A stretch of 29,712 bases of DNA from a virus, in the IMG/VR virus record IMGVR_UViG_3300022929_000132, positions 1 through 29,712 of that record; one strand, written 5' to 3'. The notes beneath the pieces were generated by a model. The model worked only from the letters and a program-made list of their open reading frames with translations. It was not told where the DNA came from and searched no databases. The position numbers were made by a program, and so were the translations under genes. This document shows, one piece after another, positions 16,937 through 26,311 of this stretch. The number at the start of each line of letters is the position of its first letter. Position 1 is the stretch's first letter.

Positions 16937-19900
16937 ATGGCACAGAATACAGATTTAAATGTATCGCCTTATTATGATGACTACACCGAAAGTAAGAATT
17001 TTCATAGAATTCTCTTTCGACCATCTAATGCGATACAAGCAAGAGAACTAACTCAACTACAGAGTATATTACAGAACCAAGTTGAAAGATTTGGTAATCA
17101 TGTATTTGATGAGGGAGCTCTTGTTATGGGTGGTACTGTAACAGTAAATACATTGTATTACGCTGTTAAAGTGAACGCATCTAATCCTAATGGATCAGGT
17201 ACATCTACAGCAGAAACATATAGAACTGCTTCTCACGGAAAGTATTATCAAGGTCAAACTTCTGGTGTCGTTGCTAAAGTAATTAATTCAGTTGCTGCCA
17301 CAACAGGTGGAGATCCACTTACTTTATTTGTTACTTATGTTAAATCAAATGCTGATTCTTCTACTACTACATATACTGAATTTTTAGATAACGAAGAACT
17401 TCAAGAAGTTACTTTAGCATCAGATGGTTCATATTCTGATGCGTCAAATAATAACGAATTCAAAACAATTCTACCTAGTCAAGTAGCAGGACATGATTCT
17501 TCTACTGCAGTAGGTTCTGCCGCAACAGTAAGAGGTGGTATATTTTATACAAGAGGTTTCTTTGTAAGGTGTGATGAACAAACAATCATACTAGACAAGT
17601 ACACCAATACACCTACTTATAGAATTGGTTTACAAATCGTTGAAAGTTTACAATCTTCTACAGACGATACTAGTTTATTAGATAACGCTTCTGGTACTAC
17701 AAATGAAAATGCACCAGGTGCTAATCGTTTAAAAATAGAATTAACTTTAGTTAACAAAACAATTACTGGTACTCAAGATATTGATAACTTCATTGAGTTG
17801 TCAAGAGTTGAAGAAGGTATTATAACTAAACAAACAGCTATCACAGCTTACAATACATTAGAAAGAACTTTAGCTAGAAGAACTTATGATGAAAGTGGTG
17901 ACTATATTGTTAAACCTTTTCAGATTGAATTAAGAGAACATTATAATGATACATTAAATAATGGTGTTTATCTTTCTGATAATACTTCTATTCCAGGTGA
18001 CAAAACTAAAATCGTTGGTGTAGTATCACCAGGTAAAGGATATGTCAAAGGGTTTGAAGTAGACAAACAATCACAATCATTACTCACATTAAATAAAGCT
18101 AGAACAACTAAAGATTCAGGAGCATTAGCTGTACCATTTGAAATAGGCAACTATTATAATTTAGATAATGTCTTTGGTCAACCAGAATTTGGTATTGGAG
18201 ACAGTGCTATAACACCATTTGGTATCGTAGGATTAAGAGACACAGCAAAAGCTAATGTAGAAGGTGGTGATGGAACTGAAATAGGAACAGCTAGAGTTAG
18301 ATTCTTTAATTGTACATCACCAACAACAAGTAGTGGTAAACATACATCAGCTTCTTCATTTAGAATACATCTATTTGATATTAGAATGTACACTAAACTT
18401 ACAACAGCTTCTACTAACTATGCCTTAACAGCAGGTCAAAGAGTTAAAGGTACTGTATCAGGAGCTAAAGGTACAGTAGCTGTAACATCAGCAGCTGGTG
18501 CTACTACAATTATGTTAATAGATGTAGAAGGTTCTTTCTCAACATCAGACACATTAAGACTTGAACATGCTACATCAGGTGGTAAAGCAATATCAGCTGT
18601 AAGAACATACTCTACAGATAGAGTCAGACAAGTTTATCAATCATCAAGAACAAGTGGATCAGCTGTATTTGCTGCAGATACAATTACAACAGACAATCAA
18701 TTTGTATTGACAGGAACAGTTATTGGTAATGGTAGTGCTAATACACAAACAGGTGTCAATACTAAATTTACTCAAGAATTAAAAGAAGGAGATATACTTA
18801 TAGCTCCTGATGGAACATCACATATTGTATCATCAATTACTAGTGATACATCTTTAGAATTGACAGCTAATGGTAATGCGGGTGATGGTAAGTATATCAG
18901 ACAAAGAGCTAGATTACTAGAACAAGAAAAAACAGTATCCGTAATGCCAACACCGAAGAATTTTGTTTCTTCTATTACACCTAATACAGTTACAATTAGA
19001 AAACAAGCTACAGTTCAATTATCAAGTGGTAGTGGTTCAATATCAGGTGTTGCTGATGAATCACTAGTAGCAGAAGATAGTAATGATTATATCATAGCTA
19101 TCATGGAAGCAGAAGGTACAGAATCAAATCCAGAAGATAATAATGAGGGTTCTGTTTTAGATATCGATGGAGATCAGAACACACCAGCTAACTTCTTACA
19201 AGTTGCAACAACTTCTGGTGGTGCTATAACAATAGCAGGTAACAGTAACAGTGCTCTTGGATCATCAGCTACAGATCAATTAAAAGTCATATATGCAGCT
19301 ACTAAAGATGTAGCGAACGACACAGCAGCAAAAACATTAAGAAGATCAAGAGGTGTTAAAGTTACTTCAACAGCATCAGCTAATGCTGGTGGATCAGTTT
19401 CAGCAGAAGTATTTGGTACAAATATAAATGATTCTATTATAACATTAGGTGTACCAGATGTCTACGCTGTTAGAGCTATATATGAATCAAATGATACAAC
19501 AGATGCATTACCACCTAAGTTAACATTAGCTTCAGGTTTTGCTGGTAATCCTGGTGATAGAATAACAGGTTCTTCATCAGGTGCTGTAGGTAAGATTATT
19601 CAAGTAACAGGTACAACCGTTTATTTTTATTATGTATCAGATGCTTTATTTACAACAAGTGATACAGTTACAAATGAAACTTCAACAAATACATCTACAA
19701 ATAGCAGAGCATGTAGTGCTGTAACAGTAGATTCAAAAGATATTACAAACAATTTCACTTTTGATACAGGTCAAAGAGATGGATTCTATGGTTTAGGTTC
19801 TATTAGAAGAAAACCTGGGGCTCCAACACCTACAAACAAACTATTAGTAATATTTGATTACTTCACAGCAGGATCAGGTAGTTTCTTTACAGTTAATTCA

Positions 19901-21082
19901 TATGGTGATTTAGAGTTTGAGAATATACCAACTTATATACCAAATGTTATTGATCCAAATGGTCTAGAACCTGATGGTGAAATTGAACTATCAGATGCTG
20001 TAGACTTTAGGTCTTATGTACATTCACTTCATGATGTATCCTCAGCACTAGATCCAACATCAGCTACGGATGTATCATCTATAACAGCTCAACCATTCGC
20101 ATTTGCATCAGAAGAATTTACAAGTGCTAGAGCTGTAACATTTAATTTACCTAAGAGTGGTCAATCATTATTGACAACAGCTATGAATCACTATCTACCT
20201 AGAATAGATAAAATATCTCTAAGTTCAGATGGTGAATTTATTATCTCAGAAGGTCAACCAGCTGATGAACCAGCTGCTCCAGCTACACCAAGTAATTCAA
20301 TATTATTACATACTTTATACATACCTGCTTACACAGGTCAAATTGATAAAGTAAGTGTACAATCTCAAGATCATAAACGATTTACAATGAAAGACATTGG
20401 TAGAATACAAGGTCGTGTTAAGAACTTAGAGAGAGTAACAGCTTTAAATTCACTAGAACAAGAAACAAGTTTAACACAAATACAAGACGCTGATGGTCTA
20501 GATAGATTTAAATCAGGTTTTGTAACAGATAATTTTAGAGGACACAAAGTAGGAGATGTCAATCACCCTGATTATAAAATCGGTGTTGATAGAACAACTG
20601 GTACATTAAGACCTCAACATAATTCTAAGTTTGTAGAAATATCTCTTAATACAGGAGCATCATCTGGATATACGAAAACAGGTGACATGATTACTTTACC
20701 ATTTACAGAAACACCTTATGTTACTATAAATAAAGCATCAACAACAGAATTTGTTAATCCTTATGATGTTGTATTGTTTAACGGTACAGTTGAACTAAGT
20801 CCTTCAAGAGATTTATGGTTTGATACAGAAAGATTACCAGCAGTCAGAAGAACAGTCGAAGGAGACTATGATACTGTTCTAGCTGGAGTACAAAATTCAT
20901 TAGGTACTGTTTGGAATAATTGGCAATCTGATTGGACAGGTGAACCTGTAACTACAGTAGAAGAACCAACAAATAGAACAGTCACATCACCAACACCACG
21001 AAGAGCTGTTAGAGCCGCTACTGGTAGAAGAATATTACCTGGTTCTACAAGGAGCATGGTAAGATTGAGGGAGCAAAGATAA
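16937..21082 (+). CDS. DUF4815-type baseplate/tail structural protein
   Basis: A 1381-residue protein. The N-terminus DLNVSPYYDDYTESKNFHRI, then FRPSNAIQARELTQLQSILQ and NQVERFGNHVFDEGALV, is the DUF4815 signature found in tail proteins of many large myoviruses. T4 has gp9/gp10 at this place in the order; no sequence similarity to those is evident. Middle regions are beta-rich with repeated modules (QRVKGTVSGAKGTV; DRITGSSSGAVGKI). Near the C-terminus a helical stretch (KDIGRIQGRVKNLERVTALN) precedes the end, and the tail is Arg-rich (residues ~1350-1381). Probably part of the peripheral baseplate or fibre attachment. An AAGG site is upstream, and a TAATG overlap joins it to the next gene. 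Confidence 0.7.
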   Translation: MAQNTDLNVSPYYDDYTESKNFHRILFRPSNAIQARELTQLQSILQNQVERFGNHVFDEGALVMGGTVTVNTLYYAVKVNASNPNGSGTSTAETYRTASHGKYYQGQTSGVVAKVINSVAATTGGDPLTLFVTYVKSNADSSTTTYTEFLDNEELQEVTLASDGSYSDASNNNEFKTILPSQVAGHDSSTAVGSAATVRGGIFYTRGFFVRCDEQTIILDKYTNTPTYRIGLQIVESLQSSTDDTSLLDNASGTTNENAPGANRLKIELTLVNKTITGTQDIDNFIELSRVEEGIITKQTAITAYNTLERTLARRTYDESGDYIVKPFQIELREHYNDTLNNGVYLSDNTSIPGDKTKIVGVVSPGKGYVKGFEVDKQSQSLLTLNKARTTKDSGALAVPFEIGNYYNLDNVFGQPEFGIGDSAITPFGIVGLRDTAKANVEGGDGTEIGTARVRFFNCTSPTTSSGKHTSASSFRIHLFDIRMYTKLTTASTNYALTAGQRVKGTVSGAKGTVAVTSAAGATTIMLIDVEGSFSTSDTLRLEHATSGGKAISAVRTYSTDRVRQVYQSSRTSGSAVFAADTITTDNQFVLTGTVIGNGSANTQTGVNTKFTQELKEGDILIAPDGTSHIVSSITSDTSLELTANGNAGDGKYIRQRARLLEQEKTVSVMPTPKNFVSSITPNTVTIRKQATVQLSSGSGSISGVADESLVAEDSNDYIIAIMEAEGTESNPEDNNEGSVLDIDGDQNTPANFLQVATTSGGAITIAGNSNSALGSSATDQLKVIYAATKDVANDTAAKTLRRSRGVKVTSTASANAGGSVSAEVFGTNINDSIITLGVPDVYAVRAIYESNDTTDALPPKLTLASGFAGNPGDRITGSSSGAVGKIIQVTGTTVYFYYVSDALFTTSDTVTNETSTNTSTNSRACSAVTVDSKDITNNFTFDTGQRDGFYGLGSIRRKPGAPTPTNKLLVIFDYFTAGSGSFFTVNSYGDLEFENIPTYIPNVIDPNGLEPDGEIELSDAVDFRSYVHSLHDVSSALDPTSATDVSSITAQPFAFASEEFTSARAVTFNLPKSGQSLLTTAMNHYLPRIDKISLSSDGEFIISEGQPADEPAAPATPSNSILLHTLYIPAYTGQIDKVSVQSQDHKRFTMKDIGRIQGRVKNLERVTALNSLEQETSLTQIQDADGLDRFKSGFVTDNFRGHKVGDVNHPDYKIGVDRTTGTLRPQHNSKFVEISLNTGASSGYTKTGDMITLPFTETPYVTINKASTTEFVNPYDVVLFNGTVELSPSRDLWFDTERLPAVRRTVEGDYDTVLAGVQNSLGTVWNNWQSDWTGEPVTTVEEPTNRTVTSPTPRRAVRAATGRRILPGSTRSMVRLREQR

Positions 21083-23559
21083 TGAACGGACCATTTAATA
21101 TTGAATTTGATGTTAATGTCAATACTCAAGATATAAGAAGACAGATTCGTACAGGTGTAACAACTTCTGTAGTAGAAGAATTTTCAGAGTCTAGAGCAGA
21201 TAGAGTAGTATCAACTAACATAGCTCAAACAATGAGAGCTAGAGATATTACAATCACAGGTTCAAACTTCAAACCCAATACACCTTATTATGTTTTCTTT
21301 GACGGTATAGATGTTAATTCTCATGTAACACCAGCTTCAGCAACATATGGTATGGGTGGTGCTACAGCAAAAGGAACAACTCTTAGATCAGATAATGTAG
21401 GTAATATATCAGCTACATTCTCCATACCCAATACAGATACACTAAGTTTTACAACAGGTACTAAAACATTAAAACTTACAACTAGTTCATCTGGTGCTGC
21501 TTCTACTTCTGAAGGTCAAGCACAATATTCAGCTAGTGGTGAAATTAAAGTAGTACAAGAAGAAATCACTTCTACAAGAAATGGTAGAGTAGTTGTTGAT
21601 GAAGTATCAGACGAAAGACAACAAGTTAGATGGGTTGATCCTCTAGCACAATCATTCTTAGTTGATAAGAAAGGTGGTATATTTGTTTCTTCTGTAGAAC
21701 TTTACTTCGGTGCTAAAGATACAGCATTACCTGTAACAGTTCAAATCAGACACATGGAAAATGGTTTTCCAACTCAAAAGATTGTACCATTTGGTGAAAA
21801 ATCATTGACACCAGCTTCTGTAAACACATCAGCGGATGCATCATCAGCTACTAAATTTACATTTCCTTCACCTGTTTATTTAGAATCAGGTAGAGAATAC
21901 TGTGCAGTAGTTATGACAAACTCAAATGTTTATACTTGTTGGATTTCAGAAATGGGTCAGAAAGATATTAAATCAAATGACTTTATAGATCAACAACCAT
22001 ACGCGGGTTCATTATTTAAATCACAAAATAATTCAACATGGACAGCTGATCAATTAAAAGATTTAAAAATGACTATCAATAGATGTAAGTTTACAACAGG
22101 TACAGCAGCTAATGTTGTATTTGAAAATGATACTCTACCAGTTGAAACATTACAAAACAATCCTATTGAAACAATAGCAGGTACTAAAACATTTAGAGTT
22201 CATCACTATTCACATGGTAATTATGATGAGAAATTATCTAATATTACTATAGCAGAAGTTAAAGGTGATAGAACAGGTTCAGTATTTTCTTTTGATGATG
22301 ATACAGTTAGTACTTCAGGTACAGTTACAGCAGATGCTCAGTCATTATCACAAACAAGTACATCAGGTTCTGGTACAGGTATTGTAGCTACAATAACTAC
22401 TAGTACATCAGCATCAACAAGTGTTGTCATAACAAATCCAGGACAAGGATACGCTGTAGATGATACAATTACATTTACTAAAGATTCTGAAACGATTGTA
22501 CTTACAGTAGCAGCTGTAAAAGAAACATTGGGTGGTATACCTATCGAGTATATCAATGAAACTCATGTAGCAGGTACTGCAGATGCTCAAACAACAAATG
22601 GTACAGCTAAAATATTAGCTGACATGGATTCATACTTAATAACTATACCTGATTCAGTATGGCCAGCAAGAGTTGACGGTACAGACACAACACCAAACTG
22701 TCAAACAGCTTCTGAAAGTACAACAGGTGGTGGTACAGCTGTAACAGCTACAGCTAATGTTTACTATGATACTATTCATACGACAGTACCTAGTATAGAA
22801 CTACCTAATACTTCAATTTCAACAAGTTTCTTAGGTACATCAGCTACACAACCAATAGTATTAACAAGTCCAGCAGTGTCATTTACAAAAGATACTACAT
22901 CAACTTCTATTACTTTAAATGATAATAATATATTAACAACACCGAAGATCGTAGCATCAGGTGTCAATGAAACTAGAGAGATGGGTGGAGCTAAAAGTTT
23001 TCAATTAACTGCTTCACTATCATCAACTCAAGATAATGTTTCACCTGTACTTGATGTAGATTCAATAGGTGTTATTGGTATACAAAATAGAATTAATAAT
23101 GTTGATGCTATCGGTGATGTATCACAAGCTACAGATGGTAACTTTGTTGACAGTACAGGTGTATCAGCATCATTTGTACCTTCAACTGATCCAAAAGGAG
23201 ATAGTAATTCAGCAGTCTACTGTACGAAGAAAGTAGTTTTAGAAAATCCAGCAAATGCTATTCATGTATTATTCGATGGTTATAGAGCTACAGATGGTTC
23301 AGGATTGACACCAGATATTCTTGTATATTATAAGATACAAGGACCAGACTCAAATCTACCTTTTAATGATTTAGGTTGGATTGAAGCTACAATCAAAGCA
23401 TCTGTACCAGCAGATGCATCAGACTTCAAAGAATATGTTTATGAAGTAGAAGGACTAGAAGATTTCAACAGTTTTTCTATTAAATTAGTTTTACAATCAG
23501 ACAACACATCTAATGTTCCTTTAGTTGAGAACTTTAGAGCAATAGCGTTGAGTACATAA
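21082..23559 (+). CDS. Large tail structural protein, probable fibre-linking baseplate component
   Basis: An 825-residue protein. An Ig-like segment is suggested near residues 50-75 (ITITGSNFKPNTPYYVFFDG). At about 188-310 lies a conserved block: WVDPLAQSFLVDKKGG, VSSVELYFGAKDTALPVTVQ, then YLESGREYCAVVMTNSNVY and GSLFKSQNNSTWTADQL. I recognise this block as widespread in tail proteins of large marine myoviruses next to DUF4815 proteins; I do not know its exact role. A GQGYAVDD beta unit like those in gp7 and gp8 occurs near residue 451. The C-terminal 150 residues are a jelly-roll-like beta domain (NAIHVLFDGYRATD; FNSFSIKLVLQSDN). One-base overlaps at both ends show coupling with its neighbours. 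Confidence 0.65.
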   Translation: MNGPFNIEFDVNVNTQDIRRQIRTGVTTSVVEEFSESRADRVVSTNIAQTMRARDITITGSNFKPNTPYYVFFDGIDVNSHVTPASATYGMGGATAKGTTLRSDNVGNISATFSIPNTDTLSFTTGTKTLKLTTSSSGAASTSEGQAQYSASGEIKVVQEEITSTRNGRVVVDEVSDERQQVRWVDPLAQSFLVDKKGGIFVSSVELYFGAKDTALPVTVQIRHMENGFPTQKIVPFGEKSLTPASVNTSADASSATKFTFPSPVYLESGREYCAVVMTNSNVYTCWISEMGQKDIKSNDFIDQQPYAGSLFKSQNNSTWTADQLKDLKMTINRCKFTTGTAANVVFENDTLPVETLQNNPIETIAGTKTFRVHHYSHGNYDEKLSNITIAEVKGDRTGSVFSFDDDTVSTSGTVTADAQSLSQTSTSGSGTGIVATITTSTSASTSVVITNPGQGYAVDDTITFTKDSETIVLTVAAVKETLGGIPIEYINETHVAGTADAQTTNGTAKILADMDSYLITIPDSVWPARVDGTDTTPNCQTASESTTGGGTAVTATANVYYDTIHTTVPSIELPNTSISTSFLGTSATQPIVLTSPAVSFTKDTTSTSITLNDNNILTTPKIVASGVNETREMGGAKSFQLTASLSSTQDNVSPVLDVDSIGVIGIQNRINNVDAIGDVSQATDGNFVDSTGVSASFVPSTDPKGDSNSAVYCTKKVVLENPANAIHVLFDGYRATDGSGLTPDILVYYKIQGPDSNLPFNDLGWIEATIKASVPADASDFKEYVYEVEGLEDFNSFSIKLVLQSDNTSNVPLVENFRAIALST

Positions 23560-23777
23560 TGAGTCATATTAAAGTAGAAGGTAGTCAACATTTATATAGA
23601 GATGAAGAAAGTTTTGCTATCATCAATAAAGACACATCAGCTTTACAGACTGCAAAAAGAATTAAACAAAGAATGGTTACTCAAGAAAGTGAGATAAATA
23701 CACTTAGAGAAGAAGTAAACGAAATGAAAAACATTTTACTACAGATGAATGAGAGATTAAAATGGCAAGAACAGTAG
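23559..23777 (+). CDS. Small coiled-coil virion-module protein
   Basis: A 72-residue protein. An N-terminal extended part ([20 protein letters not shown]) precedes a long amphipathic helix (about 28-70) with heptad-like Leu/Ile/Met spacing ([20 protein letters not shown]), predicting a coiled coil. Small proteins of this design are common between tail genes of marine T4-like phages; function is not known to me. It overlaps the 825-residue gene by one base and the following fibre by 16 bases in another frame, suggesting production with the fibre. It might be a fibre chaperone or linker, by inference. Confidence 0.7.
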   Translation: MSHIKVEGSQHLYRDEESFAIINKDTSALQTAKRIKQRMVTQESEINTLREEVNEMKNILLQMNERLKWQEQ

Positions 23778-25729
23778 ATACAAGTTCAACTTTTGAAAAC
23801 TGGAGACAGAACTATAATGACCTAGCAACAGATGTTGGTGCTTTAGGTAACTTAACAACAGGTGACAAAACAAGTCTTGTTGCAGCTGTTAATTTTATCA
23901 TGGATCAATATTTCTTTTTCCAAGATTTCGATTTTGATGGTTCAGACGGTGCTTCTTCTAATACAGTTTTCTCAGGTAATGATAACGCTGGTAATTCATT
24001 AGCTTACTCAGCAGGTAAAGTTTTAGTATACAAAAATGGTTTATTACTTAGAAGTGGTACAGATTATTCAGCAACAAATGGTACTTCTGTTACATTAACA
24101 TCAAGTGCTAACAATGGTGATGTAATTCGTATATCAGCTTTTACAGGTTCTTATGAAAATGTAGGAGCTTCATCAAGTGATTCTGTTGATGGACAATGGG
24201 TTTTATCAGGTGGTGTTTTACATAATAAAAACACTGGTGGTATTGTTCTTAATGCTGATACATCAATTACAACTAGTCCAACTACAGCAGAAACTATTGA
24301 GTTAGCTGGTGATACACATATTTATGGTGACTTTAATGTAAGAGCTTCAGGTGGTGCAGTCAACGATCTTAGATTTTGGGATAATGATAACTCACATACA
24401 GTAAGTATTGATGCACCTGGTACAATCAGTACTAGTTATACACTAACATTACCAGATGCTGACGGATCAGCTGACCAATTTTTAAAGACAGACGGAAATG
24501 GTAACTTATCATTTGCTACAGTATCAAGTACAGCTCCAGATTTTACAGTATCAGCTCAGAATTCAGAAAACTCTACTCATTATCTAGTCTTTGTAGACGG
24601 AGCAACAGGAGCTCAAGCTGCTGAAACAGATACCGGTCTAACATTTAATCCTTCATCTAATACACTAACAACAACAACATTCAGTGGTGCATTAACAGGT
24701 AATGCTTCTACAGCTACGGCATTAGCTTCATCAAGAAATATTCATGGTGTAGCTTTTGATGGTACAGCTAATATTGATTTATCAGAAGAAATTCAAGATA
24801 CAGTTGGTGCTATGTTCAGTTCAAATACTGAAACAGGCGTCACTGCCACATATCAAGATTCAGATGGTACTATAGACTTAGAAATAGGTTCAGGAGCTGT
24901 GGGTACAGCTATGTTAGCATCTTTAGCAGTGACTGAACCAAAAATAGCTGACAATGCTATTATAAGAAGACATATTACTTCTAATATAATACAAGCAGCT
25001 GAATTAGCTGTATCAGGTGATGGTTCATCAGGTCAAGTTCTAGCTTCAGATGGAGATGGTACATTCTCATGGGTAGCTAATAACGCAGGACCAGCCGGTC
25101 CAACAGGACCAGACGGACCTACAGGACCCACAGGACCTACGGGACCAGCAGGAAGTGATGGTAGTGATGGATCAGATGGAGCTACAGGACCAACTGGACC
25201 TACGGGACCAACAGGACCAACTGGAGCAACAGGACCGACTGGACCTGCAGGTAGTAATGGGTCAGATGGAGCTACTGGACCAACAGGACCGACTGGACCA
25301 ACAGGTGGTTTCTCAACAAACTCAAATGGACAAGTTAATAGTTTAGGTGTTGGAGTGGCGGCTAGTGGTACAACAGGTACTATTAGAGCGACTAATGATA
25401 TCACAGCATTCTATTCTTCTGATATTACACTAAAAGAAAATATTAATCCTATTGATAATGCTTTAGACAAGATAAATCAAATAGGTGGTTATATGTTTGA
25501 TTGGACAGATAAGTTTATTGAAGATAACGGTGGTCTAGATGACACTTTCATGAGAAAAAGAGACACAGGTATTATTGCTCAAGAGATAGAACAAATACTA
25601 CCAGAAGTAGTAGCGACAAGACCTACAGGTACTAAGGCTGTTAAGTATGATAAACTAACACCATTACTTATACAAGCAATAAAAGAATTAAAAACAGAAT
25701 TAGACGAGTTAAAATCGTCTAAGATATAA
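23762..25729 (+). CDS. Collagen-like tail fibre with S74 intramolecular chaperone
   Basis: A 655-residue trimeric-fibre protein. Residues 1-45 are a short N-terminal attachment domain. At about 85-130 is a beta-module ([20 protein letters not shown]) shared with the last gene of the window. Residues 443-514 are 24 uninterrupted Gly-X-Y triplets (mostly GPT). From about 550 is a peptidase S74 chaperone domain: S553-D-I-T-L-K558 keeps the Ser-Lys spacing of the endosialidase self-cleavage dyad, followed by [15 protein letters not shown] and [15 protein letters not shown] with a closing coiled coil. The domain folds the trimer and then releases itself by cutting before the serine. Likely a host-recognition fibre; receptor unknown. 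Confidence 0.85.
   Translation: MARTVDTSSTFENWRQNYNDLATDVGALGNLTTGDKTSLVAAVNFIMDQYFFFQDFDFDGSDGASSNTVFSGNDNAGNSLAYSAGKVLVYKNGLLLRSGTDYSATNGTSVTLTSSANNGDVIRISAFTGSYENVGASSSDSVDGQWVLSGGVLHNKNTGGIVLNADTSITTSPTTAETIELAGDTHIYGDFNVRASGGAVNDLRFWDNDNSHTVSIDAPGTISTSYTLTLPDADGSADQFLKTDGNGNLSFATVSSTAPDFTVSAQNSENSTHYLVFVDGATGAQAAETDTGLTFNPSSNTLTTTTFSGALTGNASTATALASSRNIHGVAFDGTANIDLSEEIQDTVGAMFSSNTETGVTATYQDSDGTIDLEIGSGAVGTAMLASLAVTEPKIADNAIIRRHITSNIIQAAELAVSGDGSSGQVLASDGDGTFSWVANNAGPAGPTGPDGPTGPTGPTGPAGSDGSDGSDGATGPTGPTGPTGPTGATGPTGPAGSNGSDGATGPTGPTGPTGGFSTNSNGQVNSLGVGVAASGTTGTIRATNDITAFYSSDITLKENINPIDNALDKINQIGGYMFDWTDKFIEDNGGLDDTFMRKRDTGIIAQEIEQILPEVVATRPTGTKAVKYDKLTPLLIQAIKELKTELDELKSSKI
25088..25303 (+). 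repeat. Collagen-like Gly-X-Y repeat (24 triplets)
   Basis: A 9-bp-periodic DNA repeat (GGACCAACA-like and variants) encodes 24 consecutive G-X-Y triplets: mainly GPT, with GPA, GPD, GAT, GSD and GSN. The GC-richer codons stand out from the AT-rich surroundings. Such stretches form triple-helical rods in phage fibres and change length readily. Confidence 0.95.
25412..25726 (+). other. Peptidase S74 chaperone domain with predicted autocleavage site
   Basis: Encodes residues 551-655 of the fibre. The predicted cut is before S553 (codon 25418-25420) with K558 as partner. The released domain would be about 103 residues. The residue pattern fits known S74 domains; cleavage itself is inferred. Confidence 0.8.
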
Positions 25730-25732
25730 ATA
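25725..25732 (+). promoter_or_regulatory. T4-type late promoter before the 111-residue gene
   Basis: A perfect TATAAATA overlaps the stop codon of the fibre gene. The next ATG is only 13 bp downstream of the motif, so a T4-like start point would leave a very short leader and could trim part of the AAGAGA ribosome-binding site. Confidence 0.5.
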
Positions 25733-25744
25733 GTAGTAAGAGAC

Positions 25745-26080
25745 ATGGCAGCAGTATCAAATTTATACATTGATCAAGGAGCAGATTTCTCTACAACAAT
25801 CAGTTTGACTGATTCTAATGGAGATGTTCTTAGTTTGACAGGGTATACAGCTATTGGACAGATAAGAAAGACACATGGGTCTTCTTCAATAGCAGCTACA
25901 TTTGGTACATCATTAGCTGCAGCTACAGGTCAAATAACTTTGACTTTAGCTGATACAGTAACAGCTGCTATGGATAGTGGGAGATATGTGTATGATGTTT
26001 TGATTACAGATTCTTCTGGAGATAAAACAAGAATATTGGAAGGACATGCAACAGTAACACCGAGTGTAAGCAGAACATAA
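25745..26080 (+). CDS. Small beta-sandwich virion protein, BppU-N-like
   Basis: A 111-residue protein with no signal peptide: SNLYIDQGADFSTTISLTDS, a central AIGQIRKTHGSSS, then SGRYVYDVLITDSSGDKTRI and LEGHATVTPSV. The strand order and the 'YDV-ITD-SG---RI-EG---V-P-V' ending resemble the Ig-like N-terminal domain of baseplate upper proteins and small proteins common in marine T4-like phages. It sits between two fibre genes with AAGAGA upstream and is followed two bases later by the next small gene, so it probably contributes to fibre attachment or is an adaptor. The function is inferred. Confidence 0.6.
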   Translation: MAAVSNLYIDQGADFSTTISLTDSNGDVLSLTGYTAIGQIRKTHGSSSIAATFGTSLAAATGQITLTLADTVTAAMDSGRYVYDVLITDSSGDKTRILEGHATVTPSVSRT

Positions 26081-26081
26081 C

Positions 26082-26300
26082 ATGGCAGATATAGTAGTAA
26101 AAGTCAATCCAGTAACAACTAATAAAGTTAAACAGGTAGCTATTGGACAAGTAGCTGCAGAGAATTTTGAGTTGAACGATTTAAAAAATGTAGATACAAC
26201 AACGGTAACTCCTAGTGAAGGTGACACAATAGTATTTGATGCTACAACTCAGAAATTTGAAGCTGCCGCAGGTATTGACGGTGGTTTTTATGGGTCATAA
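26082..26300 (+). CDS. Small hypothetical fibre-module protein
   Basis: A 72-residue protein. NFELNDLKNVDTTTVTPSEG followed by DTIVFDATTQKFEAAA is the 'L-DV---T-S-GD-L-YD-----W' unit used repeatedly in phage tail fibres, here as a free-standing short protein ending GGFYGS. It lies one base after the stop of the preceding gene and 11 bases before the next fibre. The context suggests a fibre tip, linker or trimming remnant of a larger fibre, by inference. The initiating ATG has no clear Shine-Dalgarno site (AGCAGAACATA), so translation may be coupled. Confidence 0.6.
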   Translation: MADIVVKVNPVTTNKVKQVAIGQVAAENFELNDLKNVDTTTVTPSEGDTIVFDATTQKFEAAAGIDGGFYGS

Positions 26301-26311
26301 AGGGTAAATAA

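Noticed and set aside
20866-21129. Minus-strand ORF across the DUF4815 gene end
   Set aside because: It is antisense to two coupled genes and has no ribosome-binding site or recognisable motif.
25088-25303. Possible CRISPR or minisatellite array
   Set aside because: The periodicity is 9 bp with no unique spacers, and is fully explained by Gly-X-Y coding.
25155-25346. Plus-strand Gln/Asp/Leu-rich ORF
   Set aside because: It is an out-of-frame reading of the 9-bp collagen repeat, with no ribosome-binding site.
25033-25404. Minus-strand ORF rich in PVGPVGP
   Set aside because: It is the antisense shadow of the collagen-like repeat; the sense frame has a full fibre architecture and correct operon position.
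26303-26310. GGTAAATA before the 811-residue fibre as a promoter
   Set aside because: It abuts the ATG and is better explained as part of the AAAGGG ribosome-binding region.
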